Shown one piece after another: positions 1-9,515 of a stretch of DNA of 64,000 nt; position 1 is the stretch's first letter; each line of letters begins with the position of its first letter. Under the pieces are notes generated by a model. It had not been told where the DNA came from. It worked only from the letters and a program-made list of their open reading frames with translations, and searched no databases. The position numbers and the translations under genes were made by a program. This DNA comes from Syngnathus acus (Eukaryota; Chordata; Actinopteri; Syngnathiformes; Syngnathidae), in assembly GCF_901709675.1 (NCBI RefSeq), contig NC_051096.1, positions 2,631,001 through 2,695,000 on the forward strand. Direction: 5' to 3'.

Positions 1-839
1 TGAAGTTTTTGGTAAGTTGTGGAATAGGTAGAAAGATAATGAACAGTTGAAAGTTGGAATGGGTTGAATGGGTTGAAAAATGTAGAAATGAGAAGGGAAA
101 AAGGAATTGGGTGTGAATTTCAAAATAAAAGATGTGAAGTTTTTGGGAAGTTGTGGAATAGGTAGAAAAATGATGAACAGTTGAAAGTTGGAATGGGTTG
201 AATCGGTTGAAAAATGTAGAAATGAGAAGGGAAAAAGGAATTGGGTGTGAATTTCAAAATAAAAGATGTGAAGTTTTTGGTAAGTTGTGGAATAGGTAGA
301 AAAATGATGAACAGTTGAAAGTTGGAATGGGTTGAATCGGTTTGAAAAATGTAGAAATGAGAAGGGAAAAAAGGAATTGGGTGTGAATTTCAAAATAAAA
401 GATGTGAAGTTTTTGGTAAGTTGTGGAATAGGTAGAAAAATGATGAACAGTTGAAAGTTGGAATGGGTTGAATCGGTTGAAAAATGTAGAAATGAGAAGG
501 GAAAAAGGAATTGGGTGTGAATTTCAAAATAAAAGATGTGAAGTTTTTGGTAAGTGGGAAGTTGTGGAATAGGTAGAAAAATGATGAACAGTTGAAAGTT
601 GGAATGGGTTGAATCGGTTGAAAAATGTAGAAATGAGAAGGGAAAAAGGAATTGGGTGTGAATTTCAAAATAAAAGATGTGAAGTTTTTGGTAAGTGGGA
701 AGTTGTGGAATAGGTAGAAAAAGGATGAACAGTTGAAAGTTGGAATGGGTTGAATGGGTTGAAAAATGTAGAAATGAGAAGGGAAAAAGGAAATATTGGT
801 GAATTGGGTGTGAATTTCAAAATAAAAGATGAAAACGTG
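1..839. repeat. 134-bp tandem repeat (minisatellite/satellite block)
   Basis: The unit beginning tgaagtttttggtaagttgt recurs at 1, 135, 269, 405, 539 and 680, giving spacings of 134, 134, 136, 134 and 141 bases. The longer last spacing comes from a 7-base duplication (gtaagtggg). A degenerate seventh copy and related A/G-rich DNA (gtgaattttgtgaaaa) continue to about 1130. Copies are nearly identical, which suggests recent expansion or homogenisation. The array runs off the left edge, so its true size is unknown. It is purine-rich on the plus strand and has no convincing coding content. Confidence 0.93.
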
Positions 840-1161
840 AAAATTTTGAATTTGGCAAGTTTGGGAATGTCCCCAATGTAATTTGAATGTGTTGAATTAT
901 GTGAATTTCAAACTGGAACAACGTAAATGTGAAATGTTGAATCTGCCATTAAGAATGAATGGGGAAAAAATTGCCGGAAATTTGTGAATTTTGTGAAAAC
1001 GGAAAATTTTTGGAAGGAAAAAAATGTAAGCCCCCATGTCATGAATATTTGGAATAAGTGAAAAGTGGAACGGAGTGAATCGGTTGAAGTCTGTGGAAGT
1101 AGTTAATCAGCAAAAAAGTGAGCAGAAGATGTAGAATAATAATAAAGTACAGGAATAACAA

Positions 1162-1188
1162 TAGTGTGAAGGTTTCACCTTCACACTA
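1162..1188. repeat. perfect 12-bp hairpin
   Basis: tagtgtgaaggt is followed by a 3-base loop and its exact reverse complement. It sits just beyond the degenerate end of the satellite and could be a junction relic of a foldback element. No function is evident. Confidence 0.6.
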
Positions 1189-1739
1189 ATAACAGTCTCC
1201 ATCACTTCAGTGCCTGCAGGTCAGATTAATGAAAGATGTTTATCTTATGAGATCACATCAAACGGCAAACATTCTGACCAAATATATCATCTTGAAGAAT
1301 CGGTGAAAGCATACATCTAAATAAAGTAATCAAAACAGCAACACGGTGAGGGGTATCTGAACATCAGAGCAGAGTTTTAACTCACAAACACCTGGTAACA
1401 GAGGTGAGGAAACGGGAAACACTTCCTCAAAGTAAGCCTTAAGAACTTTACAGGTTAAGATTAGTCGCAAACAGGTGGTGCATCAATGTCCTTGAGCATC
1501 CTGCATTGTTTGAAAATGAGAATGGTCGCTAGTTTCAATCCCTGCTGTGTACAAATCACATTCAAAATGCATTTTTTTACAACAAACCTGAGAGCCTCCC
1601 CTTCATTTTCAGTGGGAACAGTGTTGTTGGTCTCCCTTTTTTGCTAGTGCGTCATAGTCTGGAGTAAAATTTGTTGTGGCAATTCTTAGGAGAGATCCGA
1701 GGTGTTGGTCCGTTTACCTCGATCTGTGACGGGTTGATG

Positions 1740-2224
1740 TTGATGTGGCTGAACGTCACGTCGCGTACGTCGAGCCAAATTGGCCACTCTTTTTTAAACA
1801 CTCGGCACTGTGTCCACCTTGCTTTTCCTTGGGCGACTCATTTTAATAGAAGGATTCCAGGGGAAGGTTTGTGGGTGGCTTTAGCGTAAAACGGTATCTG
1901 CAAGCTCTGCGCGCGAATTACAAGAATGCTGTCGTCACAGCCCACGCTCTAAATTCGGGACTGATACAAATAGAGCGCGAGTGCGCCATGTCCGTACTAC
2001 TGAGTACGTACACGCACTTGTGAGTGTGCGCCGAGCTTTCTGACACGGCTTCCAGTAGTAAATGCGCAGGCGAGCGGTTCCCCATCTACTGGGGAAACGC
2101 AATCATTGCATGCAAAATGACCAAAAAAAATGTTTAATAATACAATTTATTCAGGGTTGGCGGGCCGGATTAAACGGTCCCGTGGGCCGGATGTGGCCCG
2201 CGGGCCGTAGTTTGCCCACCCCTG
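1740..2224 (-). mobile_element. decayed hAT-type DNA transposon, 5' end with transposase remnant
   Basis: Read on the minus strand, the element begins at 2224 with CAGGGGTGGGCAAACTACGG followed by GC-rich 'cggcccgcgggcc' sequence, a typical hAT terminus. About 380 bases in, at 1841 to about 1780, a broken frame reads SRPRKSKVDT and then, after one frame slip, QCRVFKKEW. That matches the start of the GTF2IRD2/ZBED-like hAT transposases common in fish. Stops and frame breaks follow, so it is dead. I did not find the other terminus or a clear 8-bp target duplication, so the left boundary is approximate. Confidence 0.6.
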
Positions 2225-2324
2225 GTCTAGTGTGAGTGTAATAAATAAATGAGGAAATACAGGACTGAATCAATCAGTCAAAAAATGCATGTATAGATGA
2301 ATGAAGAAATAGATAAATAAAGAC

Positions 2325-2352
2325 CAATCAATCAATCAGCCAACCAACCAAC

Positions 2353-2410
<58 letters not shown>
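2325..2410. repeat. (CAAC)n/(CAAT)n microsatellite
   Basis: Tandem CAAC units grade into a long pure CAAT run ending at aaataaatc. The flanking 2225-2324 is low-complexity sequence and 2411-2710 shows nothing I can assign. Confidence 0.95.
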
Positions 2411-2412
<2 letters not shown>

Positions 2413-2710
2413 TAAATCTTGTCAATGACAACTTGAACTTGCTCAGGGTCGCATTTTGTGTTGTGTACAGCCCGTTCCTTTTCTGTCGGGCTTTTGCGCT
2501 CTCTCGCAATAATGTACCAACCGAGCCCAGATAGAGCTGTCGTCCCATCTCGTTGCCGCAAACAAGGTCAAAACCAACGTCAAGTGGAAACAAAACTTCA
2601 CGTCACTTGGCTAAACACAAAATACGGCATTAGACGCACGCAGAACAAACAACACGTACACAGCTAGGGACATTCGTACGGAGAAAGCAAGAATAGAAGG
2701 AGAGCACAAA

Positions 2711-3116
2711 ATGTCAAATGACAAGTGGTTCGAGATGAACCAAAGCACCCAGAAGCTGATCGGCGAACCACCAAAGCGCAAGGTACGCATCGGATGGACG
2801 CGCACGCGCTTGACAAATGGCTTGGTCGAGTTGAAAGCATTTGCAAGTCGTTCGCTCCGTCGGGGGAGAGGGAGAGAGAGAGAGAGAGAGCGAGAGAGAG
2901 CGAGAGAGAGACGCCGCCGCCTGTGACGTCGTTTGCGCTCAGTTTGTTCAGATACGCTGGGGCTCCATTCTGGCGGTGGTCCCGACGCTCCTCTTGGTCG
3001 TGCTTGTCATCCAAAACATCGTCTTCTTCCACTTGAACAGGTACGCACGCGCGCACGCAATGAACAAACACTTGACCACCACAAGTCACAATCCCCCCCC
3101 CCCCCCCCCCCCCCCC

Positions 3117-3158
<42 letters not shown>

Positions 3159-5152
3159 ATGGCAGCTTCATGTATACCCTTTATGTGTTCCAAGGCCTCA
3201 GGACATCGTCAAAGAGTTGGGCGCGCTGGTGGCGACTTTGCCCAACAGCATCCCAGACCACAACTGCACCGATTTAGCCTGCCACTGGGCGGCGCTGCAG
3301 ACCGCATTGGCAGAGCTGAAGGCAGGTCAGACGGCATTGGCAGAGCTGAAGGCAGGTCAGGAGGCAGGTCAGACGGCATTGGCAGAGCTGAAGGCAGGTC
3401 AGACCGCATTGGCAGAGCTGAAGGCAGGTCAGACGGCATTGGCAGAGCTGAAGGCAGGTCAGGAGGCAGGTCAGACGGCATTGGCAGAGCTGAAGGCAGG
3501 TCAGACCGCATTGGCAGAGCTGAAGGCAGGTCAGACGGCAGGTCAGACCGCATTGGCAGAGCTGAAGGCAAGTCACACCGCGATTTCCAGCGACCTGGAG
3601 AAGAGTCAGACCGCATTGGCAGAGCTGAAGGCAGGTCAGACGGCATTGGCAGCGCTGAAGGCAGGTCAGGAGGCAGGTCAGACCGCATTGGCAGAGCTGA
3701 AGGCAGGTCAGGAGGCAGATCAGACCGCATTGGCAGAGATGAAGGCAGGTCAGACGGCAGGTCAGACGGCATTGGCAGAGCTGAAGGCGAGTCACACCGC
3801 GATTCGCAGCGACCTGGAGGCGAGTCAGAGCCTGCTGTCTCAGGTGATGTGGACATTTCAGGACTTCACGTCCGTCCCTCCCTCCCTCCCTCCCGCCCTC
3901 CCTCCCTCCTTCCGCTTACACACAAACTACTATCTCCTTTGAATAAGAACAAAAGTATTGTTGAAAGATGCAAGCAAAGTGTCCCAGTTGGAGATCTCAT
4001 TTCAGTTCTTTCAAACGCTTGGTGCGCAGGAGCTGTCACAAGAGAAAGAGGAGTTACACAACTTCAGTCTGGCTTTGTCCAGCCTGCAGCATGGTAGCTA
4101 CCGAGCGAGCGTGTCCAGTTTGTTTAAAGCGGGCATCTATTTTGCGCTCTCACATGTTTTTTGTTTTTTTTGCTTCAGTTCTCATGCCCAGAGACTGCAG
4201 TCACGTCATGGCGGCGGGAAAGTCCCAAAGTGGAGTCTATACCATCTTTAGCGGGTCCAACAGCTTCAAGGCTTACTGCAACATGAACCTGGACGGGGGA
4301 GACTGGACCGTAAGTGCTTGACCCCCCCCAAAAAAACACCCCAAAGTTCCCCTCGTGAAGCCTTCCCCAATAAAGTTGGCACTTTTCTTCAATGCTGAAC
4401 GTCCAGTTGGCCAGTCATGCTCGTTTGCTCCGCTGATGGTGTGCGTGTGTGTTTGCAGGTGATCCAGAGGAGAAAGGACGGCTCCGTCGACTTCTTTCGG
4501 GGTTGGAACGACTATCGAAAGGGCTTTGGAGACCTCGCCGGAGAGCACTGGCTCGGTCTGAAACAAAGAGATCCTTCTTGTCAAGCCTTTGTGGTTTGCG
4601 TGACGTGACGCCGCCGCCTTTGCGTGTTTGCAGGCCTGCAAAACATCCACGCTCTGACGGCCTCGGGCGCTTACCAGTTGCGGATCGACTTGACCATATT
4701 CGACGGCGTCAAATACTACGCTCTCTACGACGACTTCTCGGTGGGCCGGAACTCGCTGGACCCCGAGAAGGACGGCTACCCGCTGCTTGTGAGCGGCTAC
4801 TCTGGAAACGCAGGTAGCGACTCCCGCCGGGGGGGGGGGGGGCACACTCGAGAGCCCGCGCCGCCTGCGTGTGCTCAAAAGCAAGTTTGTGTGCTTTGCA
4901 GACGATCGATTCACCTACCATTCTGGGATGAAGTTCAGCACCAAAGACCGCGTCCAAGACAAGAGTGGTGGCAATTGCGCCATTGAACGGAAGGGCGCTT
5001 GGTGGTACAACGACTGTGCCAGCTGCAACCTGAACGGGCTGTACAAGGCAACCGGCACCTGCGACAAAACCAATGCATTATGGTTAGATTTGGGGCCATC
5101 ACGTTTTACCTGCCTGAGATTCGTGGAGATGAAGATCCGGCCCAGAAAGTGA
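2711..5152 (+). CDS. fibcd1-like: FIBCD1-like type II membrane protein with fibrinogen C-terminal domain
   Basis: Eight coding exons splice in phase: 2711-2782, 2952-3040, 3195-3843, 3988-4093, 4179-4309, 4459-4555, 4634-4813, 4902-5152, about 524 residues. The start MSNDKWFEM resembles human FIBCD1 (MVNDRWKTM). Exon 2 encodes one hydrophobic segment ([20 protein letters not shown]), so the protein is probably type II with the C-terminus outside. Exon 3 is a stalk of repeated [10 protein letters not shown] units. Exons 5-8 encode the fibrinogen-related domain: [44 protein letters not shown], the Ca-site region [27 protein letters not shown] and ending EMKIRPRK. Such domains bind acetylated glycans in innate recognition (family knowledge). 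The exon 3 acceptor was chosen for phase (AG at 3193-3194) and is the least certain border. The last 35 residues depart from the family. The first intron holds a GA run and the second a C-run and CA microsatellite. Confidence 0.8.
3298..3840 (+). repeat. 30-bp coding minisatellite in the lectin stalk
   Basis: Thirteen near-identical 30-bp units encode [10 protein letters not shown]-type decapeptides. They are punctuated by 12-bp inserts encoding EAGQ, TAGQ or EADQ and by two diverged units ([22 protein letters not shown]). Because 30 and 12 are both multiples of three, all frames on both strands stay open, which explains several long spurious ORFs here. The peptide is Ala/Leu/Glu/Lys-rich and probably helical. 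Confidence 0.95.
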
Positions 5153-6558
5153 GCGGTCAGCCGGCGGAGCCTGGGAACGGCATCCCCGTGGGATCACGTG
5201 GGTGCTGCCCGACGTCACCCATTTGTGCAGCGCTCGTCAAGTAAAATGGCGGTGCGCAAATGTGTGTCGGATTTGGCCCGGGCAAATGGGCTCAAGTGCA
5301 ATTCCGAATTTCCCCAGAAGCTTGACACGAGAGACACCTGACAAACGGTTAGTTGGAAGTTAGTTCCTCAAAATGAAGTCTTATCAAAAAGCAGTTCGGC
5401 GCTGTTGCGGTTCCAAATTTCACCAGCAGACGGTGCCAAATTTAGACTGCCGTGACATGTTAAGTCCGTCGTTAGATTAGTCGAAGTTATTGACTCGGGA
5501 AACACGACCTGTTTTGAATGACACGCACACGCGCCCGCACACACACACACACTCACTCACTTTTGGATCATTTTAGGATGCTTTGCTTTGCTATCATAAA
5601 ATCCCTTCCATCTGTTAACATAAGCATAGGTTAGCTACGATTGATTACGTGTTAAGTTAGTGAGTGTTCGATGACATTGTGTTTTACAATGACATGGTTT
5701 AAAGTAAGGGTACATTTGACATTCTCTTGCTTTGCCATGAAATAACTAACAGCTGAAGCATTCCAATGACATCTGTTAAAGTAAGGGGACCCACCTATAA
5801 CCATTGTTTAGTTAAGTTGCGTTGAATATTGAGTTAAGATGGATGGATGGATCATCAACATGTATTCAATATGGATGTTTTATTCATACATGAATGTATT
5901 CTCACGTGAGTAAGGACTGTTAAAGTAAGGGACCCCGTAATCATCGTTTAGTTATGTTGTGTTGAATAGCTTTGAAGTGTTTTTGTAGTTAAGTTGCATT
6001 TTCTTTTCTTTTCTTTACAATCCAAAGAGGTTTGCGACGGCATCATTCTCGCTTGAATGAAAAACGGCGAGTGGAATTGTCGTCGTTTGTACGAACAATT
6101 GAGATGTGTCACTTTTTTCCCTTATTCATTAAACTTTCTCTTGATAATCCTTTGATTTGATGATTGATTGGGGTTTTTTTTCACGTACATTTTACGATGT
6201 GGAGCATGGTTCTTCTGTATTCAATAATGAAAGCTTAAAATTTCCTTTCACAGTCATACTTTGAACCGTTCAGTTCTTAGTGAAGACAGATAAGGATCAG
6301 GGGATGTTCGAGTGTTGGTAGTCACCTAAACATTGAACAGAGGCTGTGATGGACCAAAGTCAAATTCCTTGTTTGGCACGCTCAAACATGGCGAATATAA
6401 ACTCTTGAATATACCCTTAACATCGGAATGAGCCAGACCTGGTCGGAAGTAGTTACCTTAAACTCAGCTAGTGGGCTAGTGTCAATGAACTCATCCCCGC
6501 GACGGTTTCAGTAAAGACAGCTTAACCCAACCGAGAGTTACCAAATTGCGCCTTAGGG
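5153..6558. other. intergenic and 3' flank of the FIBCD1-like gene
   Basis: No coding exon is recognisable. It holds a CA run near 5530-5552, a (GGAT)n stretch near 5840 and repeated short phrases (tctgttaaagtaaggggac) near 5770 and 5920. An ATTAAA at 6128-6133 is the first plausible polyadenylation signal for the upstream gene, implying a long 3' UTR if used. Confidence 0.5.
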
Positions 6559-6873
6559 CAGGGGTGTCAAACTCATTTTTTTCACGGGCCGCATTGTAGT
6601 CATAGCTTCTTTCGGCAGGGCCATTATGGCTGTCGACCCAAATCAATGTATGAGCACCTCACATTACATACAGTTAAAAGCTACAAAACAAACTGACAAA
6701 TAACTCGTTTTCAAATCAGACGAGTAAAAGCTGGTCAAGATATTATTAAAAGTGAAGACAATTTGCAATTCTAGCAATGACACACGAATTTGAAGCGCAA
6801 TTTGTTTTCGCTTTCACAGAAAATGATGTGGCGGGCCGTATCTGGCCCCCAGGCCTTGAGTTTGACACCCGTG
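6559..6873. mobile_element. non-autonomous hAT MITE with intact 8-bp target-site duplication
   Basis: The element starts CAGGGGTGTCAAACTCA and ends TGAGTTTGACACCCGTG, forming terminal inverted repeats. It is flanked on both sides by the identical octamer CCTTAGGG (6551-6558 and 6874-6881), the hAT signature. The interior has the usual 'gggccgcattgtagtcatag' and 'cgggccgtatctggcc' ends and no transposase. A degraded relative lies in pkhd1l1 (38868-39187). Confidence 0.92.
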
Positions 6874-6927
6874 CCTTAGGGAGAGAAAGCTGCTGTAAAA
6901 AGGACGCCGAGGTAGGTGTCAGACCTA

Positions 6928-7036
6928 CGTGTGTCATTACTAGAATTGCAAATGATCTTCAATTTTAATATCTTTTTTTTTTTTAAATATTTGACCAGTT
7001 TTTACTCGTCTGATTAAAAACGAGTTATTTGTCCAT
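6928..7036 (-). mobile_element. partial inverted copy of the neighbouring hAT MITE
   Basis: The sequence cgtgtgtcattactagaatt through gacaaat is the reverse complement of the interior of the 6559-6873 element (about 6690-6790), with a T-run expansion. The two arms form a large imperfect inverted repeat. Both ends of this copy lack terminal repeats. From here to about 8130 I see only a GT/GCGT microsatellite (near 7212-7258) and a CTCF-like motif at 7816-7829. Confidence 0.8.
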
Positions 7037-8167
7037 CACACACACTGCCGACTTATCACGACGGATACAATGAACGTAGCAGGCGACCTTACTCAGCGGG
7101 CCTCTCATCTCTGCCAGGGATGGAGATGCCAAGATCCACTTTCAGGTCCTGCTCAGGCTTGCCATTCCCCTCCATCTCATCTCCTTTCCTGTTGCACTTT
7201 GGCATTGTCAGCTTGTGTGTGTGCAAGTGTGTACGTCTGTGTGCGTGCGTGCGTGTACTCACACCATCGGGGTGGGCTGGCAGGGGTCACGGTTTGCCGG
7301 TCGCCTGGAACTGTTCAAGAGGAACAAAGCAGAGTGCAAAACGGCCTGAAATCAAGATCGTGTTCAAGATTGGAAAGCTGCTTTCCATTTTTTTGTTTCA
7401 TGTGAGCCGCATGAAATCTATTTTATTTTGTCAATGACATAACTTGATTTGACTTTGGCTAGGCTAAATTGTGTGCCACCCAGAATTCCACAGTGGGAGC
7501 AGACAGGGTTCCAAAAGCATATGATGATTGCCTCTTTGCTTGTTTTTTTTTTTGTAGCTCTTTGTAAGTATGAGGGACAATGGTGGACGGGGCGCTTTGG
7601 TGGTCTTGGTTCGCCAAGGTGACCACGGATATAAACAATTCAAATTCTTTCAATTCTTTCTCAGACTACGCTCCTCAAACACTGCTTAATATGAAAAGAC
7701 TGAAAATGGCACTCTATAATATTGTATTTTATAGACGCTGCAGTCATTACACAATTGAATAGGCGGAAGATGAATGATTAACTTATTGAAGGGGCCTTCT
7801 GCTTGCTTGCTTCGACCACCAGGAGGCAGTATAAAAAAAGATATAGCTGTATAATGCTGAGTTTCCGTTTGGCGATTTTGTTCATTCTTGGCCTTTTTTG
7901 TTTCCTTGACGTCCACACACATACAACAACAATTCTGTAGATATGTTATCGTTTTGTTTCATCAAATGTATTCATGGGAATTAATCAATGAGCACGATAA
8001 AAACATAATTACAGAAATATCCTCGTACTAAAAGCCATTTCCCGCAGTGAAAGTTTTCTGTAAGCTAAAAAGAGAGGGAAAAAAAGACTAAGAAGTTCAT
8101 ATTTACCTTGTATTCGTCCTGCATCAGGAGCATTCCAGGAGCTTGAAATTCGCGACGAAATGCTGTT

Positions 8168-8840
8168 ACGTCATCGCTATAAATGAAATGTGTAATATCT
8201 GCAAAACCGTAGCAGCACAAACGAAACTTTTTGCAGCACAAACCAGCACAAACGGACGGTACCATTTTGGGTCCATTTGGAGGAAAATGGGGAGCTGGGT
8301 GACGTCATCGCTAGAAAATAAATGTGTCATATCTACGAAATCGTAGCAGCACAAACGAATTACTTTGCAGCACAAACCAGCACAAACGAAGCACAAACGG
8401 ACGGTACCATTTTGGGTCCATTTGGAGGAAAATGCGGGGCTGGGTGACGTCTTCGCTAGAAAATAAATGTGTAATATCTACGAAACCGAAGCAGCACAAA
8501 CGAAACTTTTTGCTGCACAAACCAGCACAAACAAAGCACAAACGGACGGTACCATTTTGGGTCCATTTGGAGGAAAATGGGGGGCTGGGTGACGTCATCG
8601 CTATAAAATAAATGTGTAATATCTACGGAATCGTAGCAGCACAAACGATTTTTTTTGCAGCACAAACCAGCACAAACGAACGGTACCATTTTGGGTTCAT
8701 TTGGAGCTAATGGGGGGGCTGGGTGAACTCTGGATGACCTAAGAAATAATCTTTCATAACTAAAAAACCATAGCAGCACAAACGAATTTTTTTGCTGCAC
8801 AAACCAGCACAAACGAACCACAAACGAAACAGACTATTTT
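8168..8840. repeat. 134/145-bp tandem array containing CRE-like sites
   Basis: Five copies start near 8168, 8302, 8447, 8592 and 8725. The shared unit contains acgtcatcgctagaaaataa, agcagcacaaacgaa, ggtaccattttgggtccatt and gaggaaaatggggggctggg. The length difference comes from an optional 11-base GAAGCACAAAC step. Perfect TGACGTCA octamers occur at 8300-8307 and 8590-8597. Frames within it (repeating CAGLCCK or STNELL-type peptides) are by-products of the repeat. Confidence 0.9.
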
Positions 8841-9120
8841 CCTTAAATTTTGCGTGGGCTGGAGGGCCAGCTTCACGCAAGTAAACTAAACTGCAGGATT
8901 TTGATTCTGTTCATTTAATGATTGTGCTACACGCAGTAATATTTTAGGCTTTTTATGTAGAATAGCAAAATAAGTAAAATGAACAACTCAATGCGAAATA
9001 ATGTTACTATAACCACTATTAACATTGCTAAATTAGTACCGCAATCATAGAATTACGAGCTGATAAACATTTTTAAAAACGACTAAAGAGTGTTAATCGT
9101 TATGTATTTGAATAATTTGC

Positions 9121-9515
9121 TTAATCGGTTTGCGCATGCGTACCTTCGCCGCCGGTTTTTACGTGCAGACCTGTATACACACGTGACCAAACCCGCCCAT
9201 TTGCGCATGCCCAGATTAATTGCCGGTGGCCCAAAACCTCCGGGATGAGGCCAGTTGACTGTCCTATTTCTTGGTGTAAATCATCGCATAAGTTGTTTTG
9301 TGAAACTGACACTGTTATTATTAGTAAAAAAAAACAAAAAAACTGTCCGTTTAAAATGTAACAATATTTTCGAGAGTCTGGCGTGTTTTGCTGTCGTTCG
9401 TGTTGACCGATGTCAGCTAGCCACCTGCTAACTGGCTGGCTCGTAAGCATGTCGCCTTTGCAGAACACCAGATAATATTTTAGCTCCTTGGAAAAAATAG
9501 TTATTTCTCCTTGCC
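9121..9515 (+). promoter_or_regulatory. probable dpy19l4 promoter and 5' UTR
   Basis: Two NRF-1-like motifs, TGCGCATGCG at 9131-9140 and TTGCGCATGC at 9201-9210, lie 300 to 390 bases upstream of the start codon, as expected for a TATA-less housekeeping promoter. The transcription start is not determinable by eye. The stretch 8841-9120 shows nothing I can assign. Confidence 0.45.

Noticed and set aside
390-668. 92-residue minus-strand frame in the left satellite
   Set aside because: It is the satellite monomer translated twice (repeated NSFFPSHFYIFQP). No homology or start context; it follows from the repeat lacking stops in that frame.
2725-3155. CRISPR-like or array-type reading of the C-run, CA-run and repeat cluster
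   Set aside because: Simple sequence and a coding minisatellite in a vertebrate intron/exon context; no spacers.
2841-4097. 418-residue plus frame and the 215- and 173-residue minus frames over the lectin stalk
   Set aside because: The 30-bp repeat keeps all six frames open. Only the frame giving [10 protein letters not shown] splices in phase to the transmembrane and fibrinogen exons.
6746-6968. Overlapping 63-residue frames on both strands (MTHVGLTP.. and MTHEFEAQ..)
   Set aside because: They arise from the inverted MITE fragments; the similarity between strands is the inverted repeat, not a gene.
8065-8821. A family of small frames with CAGLCCK or STNELL repeats
   Set aside because: Translations of the tandem array. 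Frames change between copies and no homology is known.
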